Shown: positions 8,288-15,031 of the stretch, piece by piece | Layout of the letters: every line of letters starts with the position of its first letter | Numbering within the stretch: the first letter of the stretch is position 1 | From: an uncultured Bacilli bacterium | GTDB taxonomy: Bacteria; Bacillota_I; Bacilli_A; RF39; UBA660 | Reading direction: 5' to 3' | Assembly (NCBI GenBank): GCA_947626275.1 | Contig: CANQRL010000005.1 | Location: 25,273 to 89,272, forward strand | DNA length: 64,000 bases | Notes under the pieces: generated by a model | What the model saw: the letters and a program-made list of their open reading frames with translations, nothing else | Databases searched by the model: none | Told to the model about the DNA's origin: nothing | Position numbers and translations under genes: made by a program

Positions 8288-8475
8288 AACTCACGTCCTT
8301 ATTATCAATATAATGAGAAAATGAAAAAAAGTAAAGAGATTTTTTTCTTTTGATAGAGAATACAGTTATTGAAAAGTTTTAGATGACTTGGTAGAGGAGA
8401 ATTTGCTATAATAAGAATATATGGAAAGAAGGTAATAGTATTCGAATTCACGGGTATAAAGCATTTTATGAGGAC

Positions 8476-8967
8476 ATGACAAATCGTGCGGGAATGTATT
8501 TTGAAGCGGGAAAAACCTATTTTTGTCCAGGTAAGATCTCTTTTGGACCGAATGGTAATGGTTATCATTTTGCAGCACGGTTAGAAGATACCTTACGATA
8601 CTATCCCACTATTTCTCTTCAAGAAGCTTTACCATCTATTAAAATAGCGGAAGTGATAGGATTTGGAGAAATAGTAGAGGGAAGCGATGAATATAATGGA
8701 TATTATGATCTATATGCTTCCTCTTATCTATCGGTTCTCCATGTTTTATCGAGAGAAGAAATTCTTGCTTACGCGGCTTCTTTAAGAGATATCCGACTTG
8801 TACGGTTTCTTTCTACTTTTCAATTAGAGAAGGAAGAAATTCCTATTTTTCAGGGAAAATCCTTGGAAGCAGATTTGGCAATCGATTATTATCAGCGAGG
8901 AGAAGAGGACACCTATGAGAAGTTTTATCAAGGCAAAAAAGTATATCAGATTGGTCGTAAGGGTTAG
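8476..8967 (+). CDS. conserved hypothetical protein, start uncertain (possible ATT start at 8440)
   Basis: 163 residues from the first in-frame ATG. That ATG has no ribosome site; a good AAAGAAGG tract (8425-8432) lies 7 bases before an in-frame ATT at 8440. Reading from there adds twelve residues including GYKAFYED, which looks like the conserved N-terminus of a family of phage and Firmicute proteins that begin K-G-Y-K-A-F and continue with a G-x-x-Y/F-E-x-G-K-x-Y motif. That motif is present here (GMYFEAGKTY), followed by GNGYHFAARLEDTLRYYP. No catalytic residues are recognised. An extended -10 (TGCTATAAT) sits at 8403-8411. The following alr gene starts 34 bases later and may be cotranscribed. 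Confidence 0.6.
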   Translation: MTNRAGMYFEAGKTYFCPGKISFGPNGNGYHFAARLEDTLRYYPTISLQEALPSIKIAEVIGFGEIVEGSDEYNGYYDLYASSYLSVLHVLSREEILAYAASLRDIRLVRFLSTFQLEKEEIPIFQGKSLEADLAIDYYQRGEEDTYEKFYQGKKVYQIGRKG

Positions 8968-9001
8968 AAAATAGTTATTATAAAGAATACTAGGAGGAAT
9001 T

Positions 9002-10036
9002 ATGTATAGGAATACATATGTTAAAATTAAAGAGAAAAATATTGAGCAAAATGCTCGTCTATTAATAGAGAAAAATCCGGGCTATCAGTACTATTTTGGG
9101 GTAGTTAAAGCAGATTGTTATGGACATGGAATGGCTGCTGTTTCGGCTTTACTTCGAGCAGGTATCAATTATCTAGCCGTAGCGACGCTATCAGAGGCTT
9201 TAGAAATTCGGGATAAACACCCTAATATACCAGTTTTGATATTAGGATATGTCCCTACTGAATATTTAACTTTGTGTGCGGATAAAAACATAACGATTAC
9301 TGTTCCTTCTTTGGAATATGCGAGAAAAATAGAGGAGAAAAATTTGAAATGTCATATCAAAATCAATACGGGAATGAATCGTTTAGGAATCTCTTCCAAA
9401 GAGGAGTATGAAGAAATCTATCAACTACTAGATAAGCAAGTAGAGGGCGTTTATACTCATATTTATAAAGCCAGTGATGAAGCGCTAACGAATCGGCAAC
9501 TAGATCTTTTTGAACAAATCGTAACCAATCCAAAAGAAATTCCTATTATTCATGTACGGGCTAGCGAAGCGACTATCCGTTACCCTAAAAGAGATTTTGA
9601 AAATGGTTGCCGTTTTGGAATTATTCTTTACAATCTGATAGAAAATTCCTATCCCCTAAAAGATACGTTTTCGCTAGTAAGTGAAATTATTCAAATTCAG
9701 GAATTAGAAGAGGGAGAAACAATAGGATATGATGGAGTCTATCAAGCTCATGGTAAGGAAAGAATCGCTATTATTCCGATTGGTTATGCCGATGGAATTA
9801 TTCGCAAAAATGAGGGAAGAAATGTCTATATTCATCAGAAACCTTATCCAATCGTTGGACGTATTTGTATGGATATGCTATTTGTGAAAATTGATGAGGA
9901 AGTTTCTCTCCATGACGAAGTAGAAGTCATTAGAGATAGTCGTCATATTTGTGAGATTGCAAAACATTTAGAAACCATTTCTTATGAAGTGATTTGTAGT
10001 GTTGGAAAACGAGTCCCTCGTATCGTAGAAGAGTGA
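9002..10036 (+). CDS. alr: alanine racemase (PLP-dependent)
   Basis: 344 residues, fold type III. The PLP-lysine motif YFGVVKADCYGHG (Lys near residue 38) is clear. MNRLGI near 122-127 and the C-terminal catalytic-Tyr region (IGYDGVYQA, PIGYADGI) match, as does GRICMDM. Function: interconverts L- and D-alanine for peptidoglycan. It is slightly shorter than the usual 360-390 residues and lacks a VanT-type membrane domain, so alanine rather than serine is the likely substrate, though VanT-like activity cannot be excluded. AGGAGGAATT precedes the ATG. Confidence 0.92.
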   Translation: MYRNTYVKIKEKNIEQNARLLIEKNPGYQYYFGVVKADCYGHGMAAVSALLRAGINYLAVATLSEALEIRDKHPNIPVLILGYVPTEYLTLCADKNITITVPSLEYARKIEEKNLKCHIKINTGMNRLGISSKEEYEEIYQLLDKQVEGVYTHIYKASDEALTNRQLDLFEQIVTNPKEIPIIHVRASEATIRYPKRDFENGCRFGIILYNLIENSYPLKDTFSLVSEIIQIQELEEGETIGYDGVYQAHGKERIAIIPIGYADGIIRKNEGRNVYIHQKPYPIVGRICMDMLFVKIDEEVSLHDEVEVIRDSRHICEIAKHLETISYEVICSVGKRVPRIVEE

Positions 10037-10057
10037 TATAATAGAAGTGGTGATGAT

Positions 10058-11173
10058 ATGAATGAAGTATTTGAAAATATGAATCGACATGATCTTTATT
10101 TAGGAACTTATGCTACCCACAATAAAGATGCTATCCGTTTAGTTGATGAAACACCAGATATGCGACCTAGTTTCTTTCGCGATATTGATCGGATTATCTA
10201 TTGTTTATCTTATACTCGATATATCGATAAGACTCAGGTTTTTAGCAATAGTGAAAATGATAATATTAGTAAACGAATGACCCATGTTCAAATGGTCAGC
10301 AAAATAGCGCGGACTTTAGCACGTGCCCTTAACTTAAATGAAGATTTAACAGAAGCGATTGCGTTAGGTCATGATTTAGGTCATGTTCCTTTTGGACACC
10401 CAGGAGAAGCAATTTTAAATCGTATTAGTTTAGAAAAGACCGGAAGAATGTTTAATCACAATGTTCATAGTGTCCGGGTTTTAAAAGATATTGAGGAGCA
10501 TGGCAAAGGAAGTAACATTACCATTCAAGTACTAGATGGTATATTGTGTCATAATGGTGAATTCGTAAGTGATGCGTATTATCCTGAGCCAAAGACAACG
10601 GAACAGTTTTTACAGTTATATGAAAGCTGCTACACCGATGCCTCTGTTTTAAAAACATTACATCCGATGACGTTAGAGGGATGTCTCGTTAGAATTAGTG
10701 ACATCATCGCTTACATTGGAAGAGATATTGAAGATGCGATTCGCCTAGGAGCGCTTTCTATCTCTGAAGTTCCTAAAAATATTATTGAAGTACTAGGTTC
10801 TACCAATCGGGAAATTATCAATACGGTCATTCTCGATATTATTGGTAATAGTTTAAATCAACCTTATATTAAAATGAGTGATAAGGTTTATCATGCTATC
10901 AAAGATTTAAAGGCTTTTAATTATGAACACATCTATACGAAAGCAAATACGGAAGAAACATTAGGGCAATATGAAAAAATGTTCCGTTTCCTTTTTGATA
11001 TCTATTTAGAGGATATTCATGAGAAACGAAACGAAGAGGATATCTATCAAGTTTTTTTAGGAAATATGAGCGACCGCTACTTAATTAATACCAGTGATGA
11101 GCAAAAGGTTATCGATTTTATCGCTGGTATGACCGATGATTATTTTCAAGCTCAATACGATAAGAGAAAATAA
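10058..11173 (+). CDS. HD-domain dNTP triphosphohydrolase-like protein
   Basis: 371 residues of the dGTPase-like family. The HD signature is intact: THVQMVSKIARTLA (His near residue 75), then LGHDLGHVPFGHPGE, and further on ISDIIAYIGRDIEDA with the last metal Asp. It lacks the long insertions of enterobacterial Dgt and fits the shorter Firmicute forms. Likely role: hydrolysis of dNTP to deoxynucleoside plus triphosphate, adjusting dNTP pools. It starts at GGTGATGATATG, 21 bases after alr, with its own -10 (TATAAT in the alr 3' end). Confidence 0.88.
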   Translation: MNEVFENMNRHDLYLGTYATHNKDAIRLVDETPDMRPSFFRDIDRIIYCLSYTRYIDKTQVFSNSENDNISKRMTHVQMVSKIARTLARALNLNEDLTEAIALGHDLGHVPFGHPGEAILNRISLEKTGRMFNHNVHSVRVLKDIEEHGKGSNITIQVLDGILCHNGEFVSDAYYPEPKTTEQFLQLYESCYTDASVLKTLHPMTLEGCLVRISDIIAYIGRDIEDAIRLGALSISEVPKNIIEVLGSTNREIINTVILDIIGNSLNQPYIKMSDKVYHAIKDLKAFNYEHIYTKANTEETLGQYEKMFRFLFDIYLEDIHEKRNEEDIYQVFLGNMSDRYLINTSDEQKVIDFIAGMTDDYFQAQYDKRK

Positions 11174-11198
11174 AAAGTTATCATTGATGACTTTTTTT
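11171..11198 (+). terminator. terminator of the dGTPase-like gene
   Basis: AAAAGTTATC pairs with GATGACTTTT (one G-T pair), loop of two bases, then a T-run to 11198. Confidence 0.75.
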
Positions 11199-11199
11199 G

Positions 11200-11709
11200 T
11201 TAGAAGACACCTTTTAAATGAAAAAAGCTGAAACCACAGTCTACTATAAAAATAAGAATGATAAGAATGGTTATGAAGGAAGGAATATTCTGAATAAAGG
11301 GATCAATCCAAGGTTTCACAATATAGATTAAAAAAATGGATAAAAATCCCCATAGAAAAGAGATTTCTAGTGAAATATAGTGTCCTATGTGAAAAGGAAG
11401 CTGACTATAGTCCCAAAAGACAATGCCAAAAATCTTTTCAATGAGTACTCCTCCTAACCATTCTAATAGAGTTAAAACCGCTACTAAAATAAAAAAGACA
11501 ATGACCGTTTCTCGCCATCTTGGTAAATGTAAATTCATAAAAAAGTAGTGTGAGATGGTAATGATGAGAATCACCCCAATCCCATAAACAGGGGTAATCG
11601 GTCCATATAAAATGCCACTATTAAATTTTTGATGAGTGATTACTGCTAGTAGCGTTTCAAAGAGAAAACCGATACAAGAATAGATAAAAAAGCAGTTGAT
11701 ATAATACAT
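11200..11709 (-). CDS. putative ABC-transporter type IV (CmpB-like) membrane protein
   Basis: 169 residues, four or five membrane helices. The N-terminal signature (GFLFETLLAVI, then SGILYGPITPVYGIG) is the hallmark of the PF06541 family often annotated as putative ABC transporter permease, although no ATPase gene lies nearby and transport has not been shown. The gene stands alone, with a GGTGATAC site directly before the ATG at 11709. Confidence 0.75.
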   Translation of the reverse strand: MYYINCFFIYSCIGFLFETLLAVITHQKFNSGILYGPITPVYGIGVILIITISHYFFMNLHLPRWRETVIVFFILVAVLTLLEWLGGVLIEKIFGIVFWDYSQLPFHIGHYISLEISFLWGFLSIFLIYIVKPWIDPFIQNIPSFITILIILIFIVDCGFSFFHLKGVF

Positions 11710-11781
11710 AGTATCACCAGTTTTAATATGGAGATAATTCGTCTATTTATGCAAACATCGTGTAACGAATGGTATTTTCCC

Positions 11782-11810
11782 TTGAAAAATAACATTTTTT
11801 TGTGTATAAT
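11782..11810 (+). promoter_or_regulatory. sigma-A promoter of the pyrophosphatase-like gene
   Basis: TTGAAA at 11782-11787, 17-base spacer, TATAAT at 11805-11810. Confidence 0.75.
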
Positions 11811-11828
11811 GACTTTAGAGTAGAGGTG

Positions 11829-11936
11829 ATGTATTTTAGAGGGTGTATATCTAAGATTGACAAAAAGAGCAATAAACTTGTTCTAGGACATTATTGCTAT
11901 AATGTAATAGACCAATATTATTGCCATGAAAGCTAA
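11829..11936 (+). CDS. possible 35-residue leader peptide
   Basis: A short frame starts 18 bases after the promoter -10 and ends with tandem TAA codons. It is rich in Cys, Tyr and Lys (ends NVIDQYYCHES). The AGAGGTG site lies almost on the ATG, too close for normal initiation, so translation is doubtful. If real, it would be a leader peptide for the downstream gene. Confidence 0.2.
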   Translation: MYFRGCISKIDKKSNKLVLGHYCYNVIDQYYCHES

Positions 11937-12041
11937 TAAAAGGCATGGAGTGAAAAACAAATCGCCATGATTAGATATTAACCTAAAAGAAAGAATGTTA
12001 AAAATAGGGGTAATCATATTTTAAATTAAGGAGGATGTATT

Positions 12042-12503
12042 ATGGTAGATGTTGTTATTGAAGTACCATTAAATTCAAAATTATCTTATGATGTAGTAAA
12101 TAATGTACCTTATGTAAAAGAAGTGAGATATTTTCCTCTTCCTTATCCGATAGAAAGAGGATACATTAGTAATACTATTTCAGAAGATGGAAGTCGATTA
12201 AGAGCACTTTTATTAAATTCTGAGGAGACCATTGCTGGAGGCGTTGTACCAGCACGTGTAATTGGATATCTAGAAATGACGATTGATGGTATACCTGAAA
12301 ATATGGTATTTACGGTATCTGATATTAATCCAAAGTATAAAGGTATTGAGAATTTATCTGATGTTTCTCATTTTACTTTAAAAGAAATTACAGATTATTA
12401 TTCAAACTATGGACGGATACATGATAAAAAGGTAGAAATTTTTAGATATCACTCTAAAGACGAAGCTTTAGAATTGATTAAGCAATGGGAAGATAACATG
12501 TAA
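12042..12503 (+). CDS. degenerate inorganic pyrophosphatase paralogue (likely pseudoenzyme)
   Basis: 153 residues, aligned end to end with the family I pyrophosphatase at 12991. The fold-forming parts persist (MVDVVIEVP, VVPARVIGYLEM, FTLKEI). The catalytic DGDPLD box is DGSRLR (residues 49-54), keeping only the first of three metal Asp. The NKYE lysine is Ser15, the LDR arginine is lost, YGYIGDT is RGYISNT, and FENYK is SNYG. Hydrolysis of pyrophosphate is therefore unlikely. The frame is intact with a perfect AAGGAGG site and its own promoter, so it is expressed and maintained, perhaps as a regulator or binding protein. Confidence 0.8.
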   Translation: MVDVVIEVPLNSKLSYDVVNNVPYVKEVRYFPLPYPIERGYISNTISEDGSRLRALLLNSEETIAGGVVPARVIGYLEMTIDGIPENMVFTVSDINPKYKGIENLSDVSHFTLKEITDYYSNYGRIHDKKVEIFRYHSKDEALELIKQWEDNM

Positions 12504-12533
12504 AAAAAGAAGTTCATCTAGGACTTCTTTTTT
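12503..12533. terminator. bidirectional terminator
   Basis: AAAAAAGAAGT (12503-12513) pairs with ACTTCTTTTTT (12523-12533). It separates the converging genes at 12042 and 12518 and includes the 3' end of the latter. Confidence 0.85.
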
Positions 12534-12904
12534 AGTTCCAATAATAATAATTGATATTCTCCTTGTAACCGTTGATAACGGTTTAATAACTCATTAGATA
12601 TTCCAATCGTGCGCATATCTTTTTCCATTAGTAAAAGTTGAACGAGAGTAGATAAAATGGTATGTCCATTCGATGCATGAATCAATTTATCATAGTCAGC
12701 AAACAATTCTTTTTCTTGATATTTTTTATCTTGCATGTATTCCCATAAAGCACTGGTATATCCATCCGCTTCCATAAAAGCATCTAGGGGCGTTAAAGTA
12801 GTTGCTAAAAAAGCAAAATATTCTAACCGTGAAAGAGGAAGAAGATGGGTATTTTCTTCTTTTTTGGTTTCACTAATAGGAATCAATTCAATTTCAAAAT
12901 TCAT
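12518..12904 (-). CDS. hypothetical protein, 128 residues
   Basis: No family recognised. It is predicted to be all-helical and soluble, with an acidic N-terminal strand (MNFEIELIPI) and a C-terminal coiled-coil-like stretch (RYQRLQGEYQLLLLELKKK). It lies between the two pyrophosphatase paralogues on the opposite strand, diverging from ppa. A GGTGATA site precedes the ATG. Confidence 0.55.
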   Translation of the reverse strand: MNFEIELIPISETKKEENTHLLPLSRLEYFAFLATTLTPLDAFMEADGYTSALWEYMQDKKYQEKELFADYDKLIHASNGHTILSTLVQLLLMEKDMRTIGISNELLNRYQRLQGEYQLLLLELKKKS

Positions 12905-12990
12905 ACTATCACCAATTTAATGATAACACAAAATAGATGGAAAAACCATGCATTTTAGTGTATAATGAAAGTAATATTAGGAGGTAAAAC

Positions 12991-13476
12991 ATGGTAGATG
13001 CAATTATTGAGATACCAGTAGGTACTAGAAATAAATATGAGGTAGATAAAAAAAGAGGAGTGGTTAGACTAGATAGGGTATTATACTCAGCGATGACCTA
13101 TCCAGCCGAATATGGGTATATTGGAGACACTTTAGCAGGAGATGGGGATCCTTTAGATATCCTAGTTATCAGTACTGAACCATCTTTTCCTGGTTGTGTA
13201 GTGCCAGCTAGGGTTATTGGCTATTTAGAGATGTATGATAACGGTAAGGAAGACTATAAAATTATTTCTGTAGTCGATGTTGATCCTCGATATAAGGAAG
13301 TAGAATCGTTAAGTGATTTATCCAATTTTACACTACAAGAAATTCAAAACTTTTTTGAAAATTATAAAGTATTACAAGGAATTGATGTTACCGTAAAAGG
13401 ATATCACGGAAAAGAAGATGCTCTCGCAGTCATTGAGGAGAGTAAAAGAAACTACCAAGAAAAAAGCCAACACTAA
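12991..13476 (+). CDS. ppa: inorganic pyrophosphatase, family I
   Basis: 161 residues with all catalytic positions in place: E7, NKYEVDK (14-20), LDR (27-29), YGYIGDT, DGDPLD (51-56), the MYDNGKEDYK block holding the other metal Asp residues and a Lys, and FENYK. It hydrolyses PPi to two phosphates and drives biosynthetic reactions forward. It is slightly shorter than the E. coli enzyme. AGGAGGTAAAAC precedes the ATG and a TATAAT lies about 25 bases upstream. It is paralogous to the inactive-looking protein at 12042. Confidence 0.93.
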   Translation: MVDAIIEIPVGTRNKYEVDKKRGVVRLDRVLYSAMTYPAEYGYIGDTLAGDGDPLDILVISTEPSFPGCVVPARVIGYLEMYDNGKEDYKIISVVDVDPRYKEVESLSDLSNFTLQEIQNFFENYKVLQGIDVTVKGYHGKEDALAVIEESKRNYQEKSQH

Positions 13477-13490
13477 GTTGGTTTTTATTT
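13461..13490 (+). terminator. terminator of ppa
   Basis: CCAAC (13467-13471) pairs with GTTGG (13477-13481), with A-rich and T-rich flanks. The stem spans the ppa stop codon and the T-run reaches into the converging gene. Confidence 0.7.
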
Positions 13491-14495
13491 GTATAAAAAT
13501 TGGATACTGCCACCATTTTCCTGAAAAGAAAGAATTCCATATCCTCCGTTAATAATTGTCATTCTAGGAGGAATATGACCAAAATCCATATCATAGATGA
13601 CAGGTACTCCTAAGTCCTTTAGACTATCTTCTAACGTTTCGTGAAAACTAATGTCATAGAAACTAGAATCCGTCGCACTTCTTCCTAACAGAATGGCTTT
13701 GGTATGACGGAACCATCCACAAACCTTAAACTTCCAAAAAACACGGACTAAATCTTCGTTTGTTAGATCACAGTTATCAAAGAACCAAATAATCCCTTCG
13801 TCTTTGTATTTTTCAATAAAGTTAGCGGTATAGTCAAAAGGTGTACCAGCAAGTTCTGCTAGAAGGTCAATACATCCTCCGATAAATCTTCCTTCTATTG
13901 TTGCCTTTTTAGTACCTAAGCTTTTCCATTCTACTGGGGTATCTAAGTGATAACCCTCTAGTCCAGTAACCGTTTCTAATTCTTCTTTTTCATATTGCGA
14001 AAAGGAATTTTGAACAATTTCTTTTCCCTTTAAAATATCAATATTATCTTGAATAGAAGAATGCCATGGTTCCATTCCAAAGGCAGCTACGTTATGACTA
14101 TAAATGGTCGCGATATCTAATTTCGTCGTTATGACAAATAGGATTCCAGTAGGATCAGAATACCCTTGAATCCATTTCGGATGTTTTGCTATTTTCGAAA
14201 AATCGATGTAGGGAAGCGTTTCCAAAAGAAAATCTCCTCCAGCGGCGATGATGATGGCATCTATCTTTTCATCTTCTACTAGCTGATGAAATTCTTCGGC
14301 TCTTCTTTTCGCATGACTACTTCTTCCTTTTTGACCCGTACGAACATTTTCTGTCTCTACTAAAGAAAATCCCACTTCTTCTAATTTTTTATGAGCATTA
14401 TCTAATCTGTTTTGTTTATAGGAATCGATAATTCCATCGGATAGAGCAGTTGTTCCAATGGTATTGGTTTCTTTTAAAAATTTTGGATATTTCAC
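13485..14495 (-). CDS. LD-carboxypeptidase family protein (peptidase S66, MccF-like)
   Basis: 336 residues. S66 motifs: IIAAGGDFLLETLPYIDF, then GYSDPTGI containing the nucleophile Ser, GGCIDLLAELAGTPF, IWFFDNCDL where a catalytic Glu is usual (here Asp/Asn rich), and FGHIPPRMTIINGG with the catalytic His. Family members trim L,D-peptide bonds in recycled murein (LdcA) or cleave microcin C (MccF). The non-standard acidic position and the length favour the MccF-like branch, so the substrate is uncertain. It is transcribed alone; the upstream gap contains the small RNA candidate. Confidence 0.82.
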   Translation of the reverse strand: MKYPKFLKETNTIGTTALSDGIIDSYKQNRLDNAHKKLEEVGFSLVETENVRTGQKGRSSHAKRRAEEFHQLVEDEKIDAIIIAAGGDFLLETLPYIDFSKIAKHPKWIQGYSDPTGILFVITTKLDIATIYSHNVAAFGMEPWHSSIQDNIDILKGKEIVQNSFSQYEKEELETVTGLEGYHLDTPVEWKSLGTKKATIEGRFIGGCIDLLAELAGTPFDYTANFIEKYKDEGIIWFFDNCDLTNEDLVRVFWKFKVCGWFRHTKAILLGRSATDSSFYDISFHETLEDSLKDLGVPVIYDMDFGHIPPRMTIINGGYGILSFQENGGSIQFLYK

Positions 14496-14521
14496 ATTCT
14501 CACCATGCTCATTATATCACA

Positions 14522-14548
14522 CAAAAAGAAAAGGACAAAGTCCTTTTC
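14522..14548 (-). terminator. terminator of the small RNA candidate
   Basis: Perfect 9-base stem GAAAAGGAC/GTCCTTTTC (14548-14540 and 14536-14528) with a 3-base loop, then TTTTT on the minus strand. It lies before the start of the LD-carboxypeptidase gene, so it ends transcripts coming from the right. Confidence 0.9.
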
Positions 14549-14646
14549 AAGAGTAGTTAAGTGTTGTAGAATAAGTAAGGTTTATTTATCATTTATCTTT
14601 TCATAAATGATATAAGTGATAAAGAGGAGTATACTTAATCACTTAC
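14522..14646 (-). ncRNA. candidate regulatory small RNA of about 125 nt
   Basis: A -10 TATAAT at 14658-14653 with an upstream activator-type box, followed by no open frame and then a strong terminator, defines a short RNA. It can fold into three hairpins. H1 is 14642-14616 (GTGATTAA/TTTATCAC with one mismatch) and presents an 11-base loop containing CTCCTC, complementary to Shine-Dalgarno sequences. H2 is 14611-14588 with a perfect 9-base stem. H3 is the terminator. The start point is inferred from the -10. The same promoter box occurs before the two-component genes and the redox gene. Confidence 0.6.
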
Positions 14647-14652
14647 ACCTTC

Positions 14653-14706
14653 ATTATATAGGTTAAATATAAAATATTTTTGTAAAAATTATTAAAAATT
14701 ATTAAA
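14653..14706 (-). promoter_or_regulatory. two-component-type promoter box, copy 3 (small RNA)
   Basis: Minus strand: TTTAAT-N4-TTTAAT-N4-TTTACA starting at 14706, then -10 TATAAT at 14658-14653. The box starts 48 bases before the -10, exactly as in the other two copies, and there is no -35 hexamer at the usual place. The box abuts the stop codon of the redox gene. Confidence 0.65.
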
Positions 14707-14949
14707 TTAGGCAACAGAAATTTCATTGGCTAATCTTGAAATTTCTCTTACAGTTAAAACTTTTCCTTCACTTACTAATTGGTCGTTAATTAAAAGGCCA
14801 GGAATATTCTTAATTTGGTAAGCATCAATATCTTTTTTATCATCTAATACTTTTATATCAATATCAGCGAAATCGTCGGCAAACCGCGCTACCATCTTTT
14901 TAAGTTTTATACCATTGCTACAATTAGAACCAATTATTTTTATAACCAT
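14707..14949 (-). CDS. small thioredoxin-fold protein with a single active-site cysteine
   Basis: 80 residues from the ATG at 14949, preceded by AGAGAGGTGATGGG; the longer in-frame start at 14988 overlaps the promoter and is rejected. It resembles the small redox-active disulfide family (thioredoxin_3 type): beta strand VIKII, GSNCSNG where CxxC is expected, a long helix, and IPGLLINDQLVSEG with the cis-Pro before the hairpin. The second Cys is Gly, so a dithiol reaction is unlikely; a monothiol, mixed-disulfide or sensor role is possible. It follows the sensor kinase gene but has its own copy of the regulatory box. Confidence 0.7.
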   Translation of the reverse strand: MVIKIIGSNCSNGIKLKKMVARFADDFADIDIKVLDDKKDIDAYQIKNIPGLLINDQLVSEGKVLTVREISRLANEISVA

Positions 14950-14974
14950 CCCATCACCTCTCTTTCTAGTTTCC

Positions 14975-15028
14975 ATTATAGGGAACAAATATTAAAAGAT
15001 GATGTAAAAAATATTAAAAATAATTAAA
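14975..15028 (-). promoter_or_regulatory. two-component-type promoter box, copy 2 (redox gene)
   Basis: Minus strand: TTTAAT-N4-TTTAAT-N4-TTTACA starting at 15028, -10 TATAAT at 14980-14975, spacing from box start to -10 of 48 bases. An extra TTTAAT lies between box and -10. No -35 hexamer is present. Confidence 0.65.
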
Positions 15029-15031
15029 AGT

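Larger units (their letters stand above)
11710..12041 (+). other. 332-base leader region before the pyrophosphatase-like gene
   Basis: This gap holds a consensus promoter (11782-11810) more than 200 bases before the 12042 start, leaving a long untranslated leader that contains a 35-codon open frame (11829-11936) and no obvious riboswitch or terminator. A second TATAAT-like string (gctataatg, about 11898-11903) could be an internal promoter. Confidence 0.4.

Noticed and set aside
8305..8578. Overlapping minus-strand frames between the Nudix gene and the next gene
   Set aside because: No ribosome site or recognisable protein pattern; they cover the promoter and start of the plus-strand gene.
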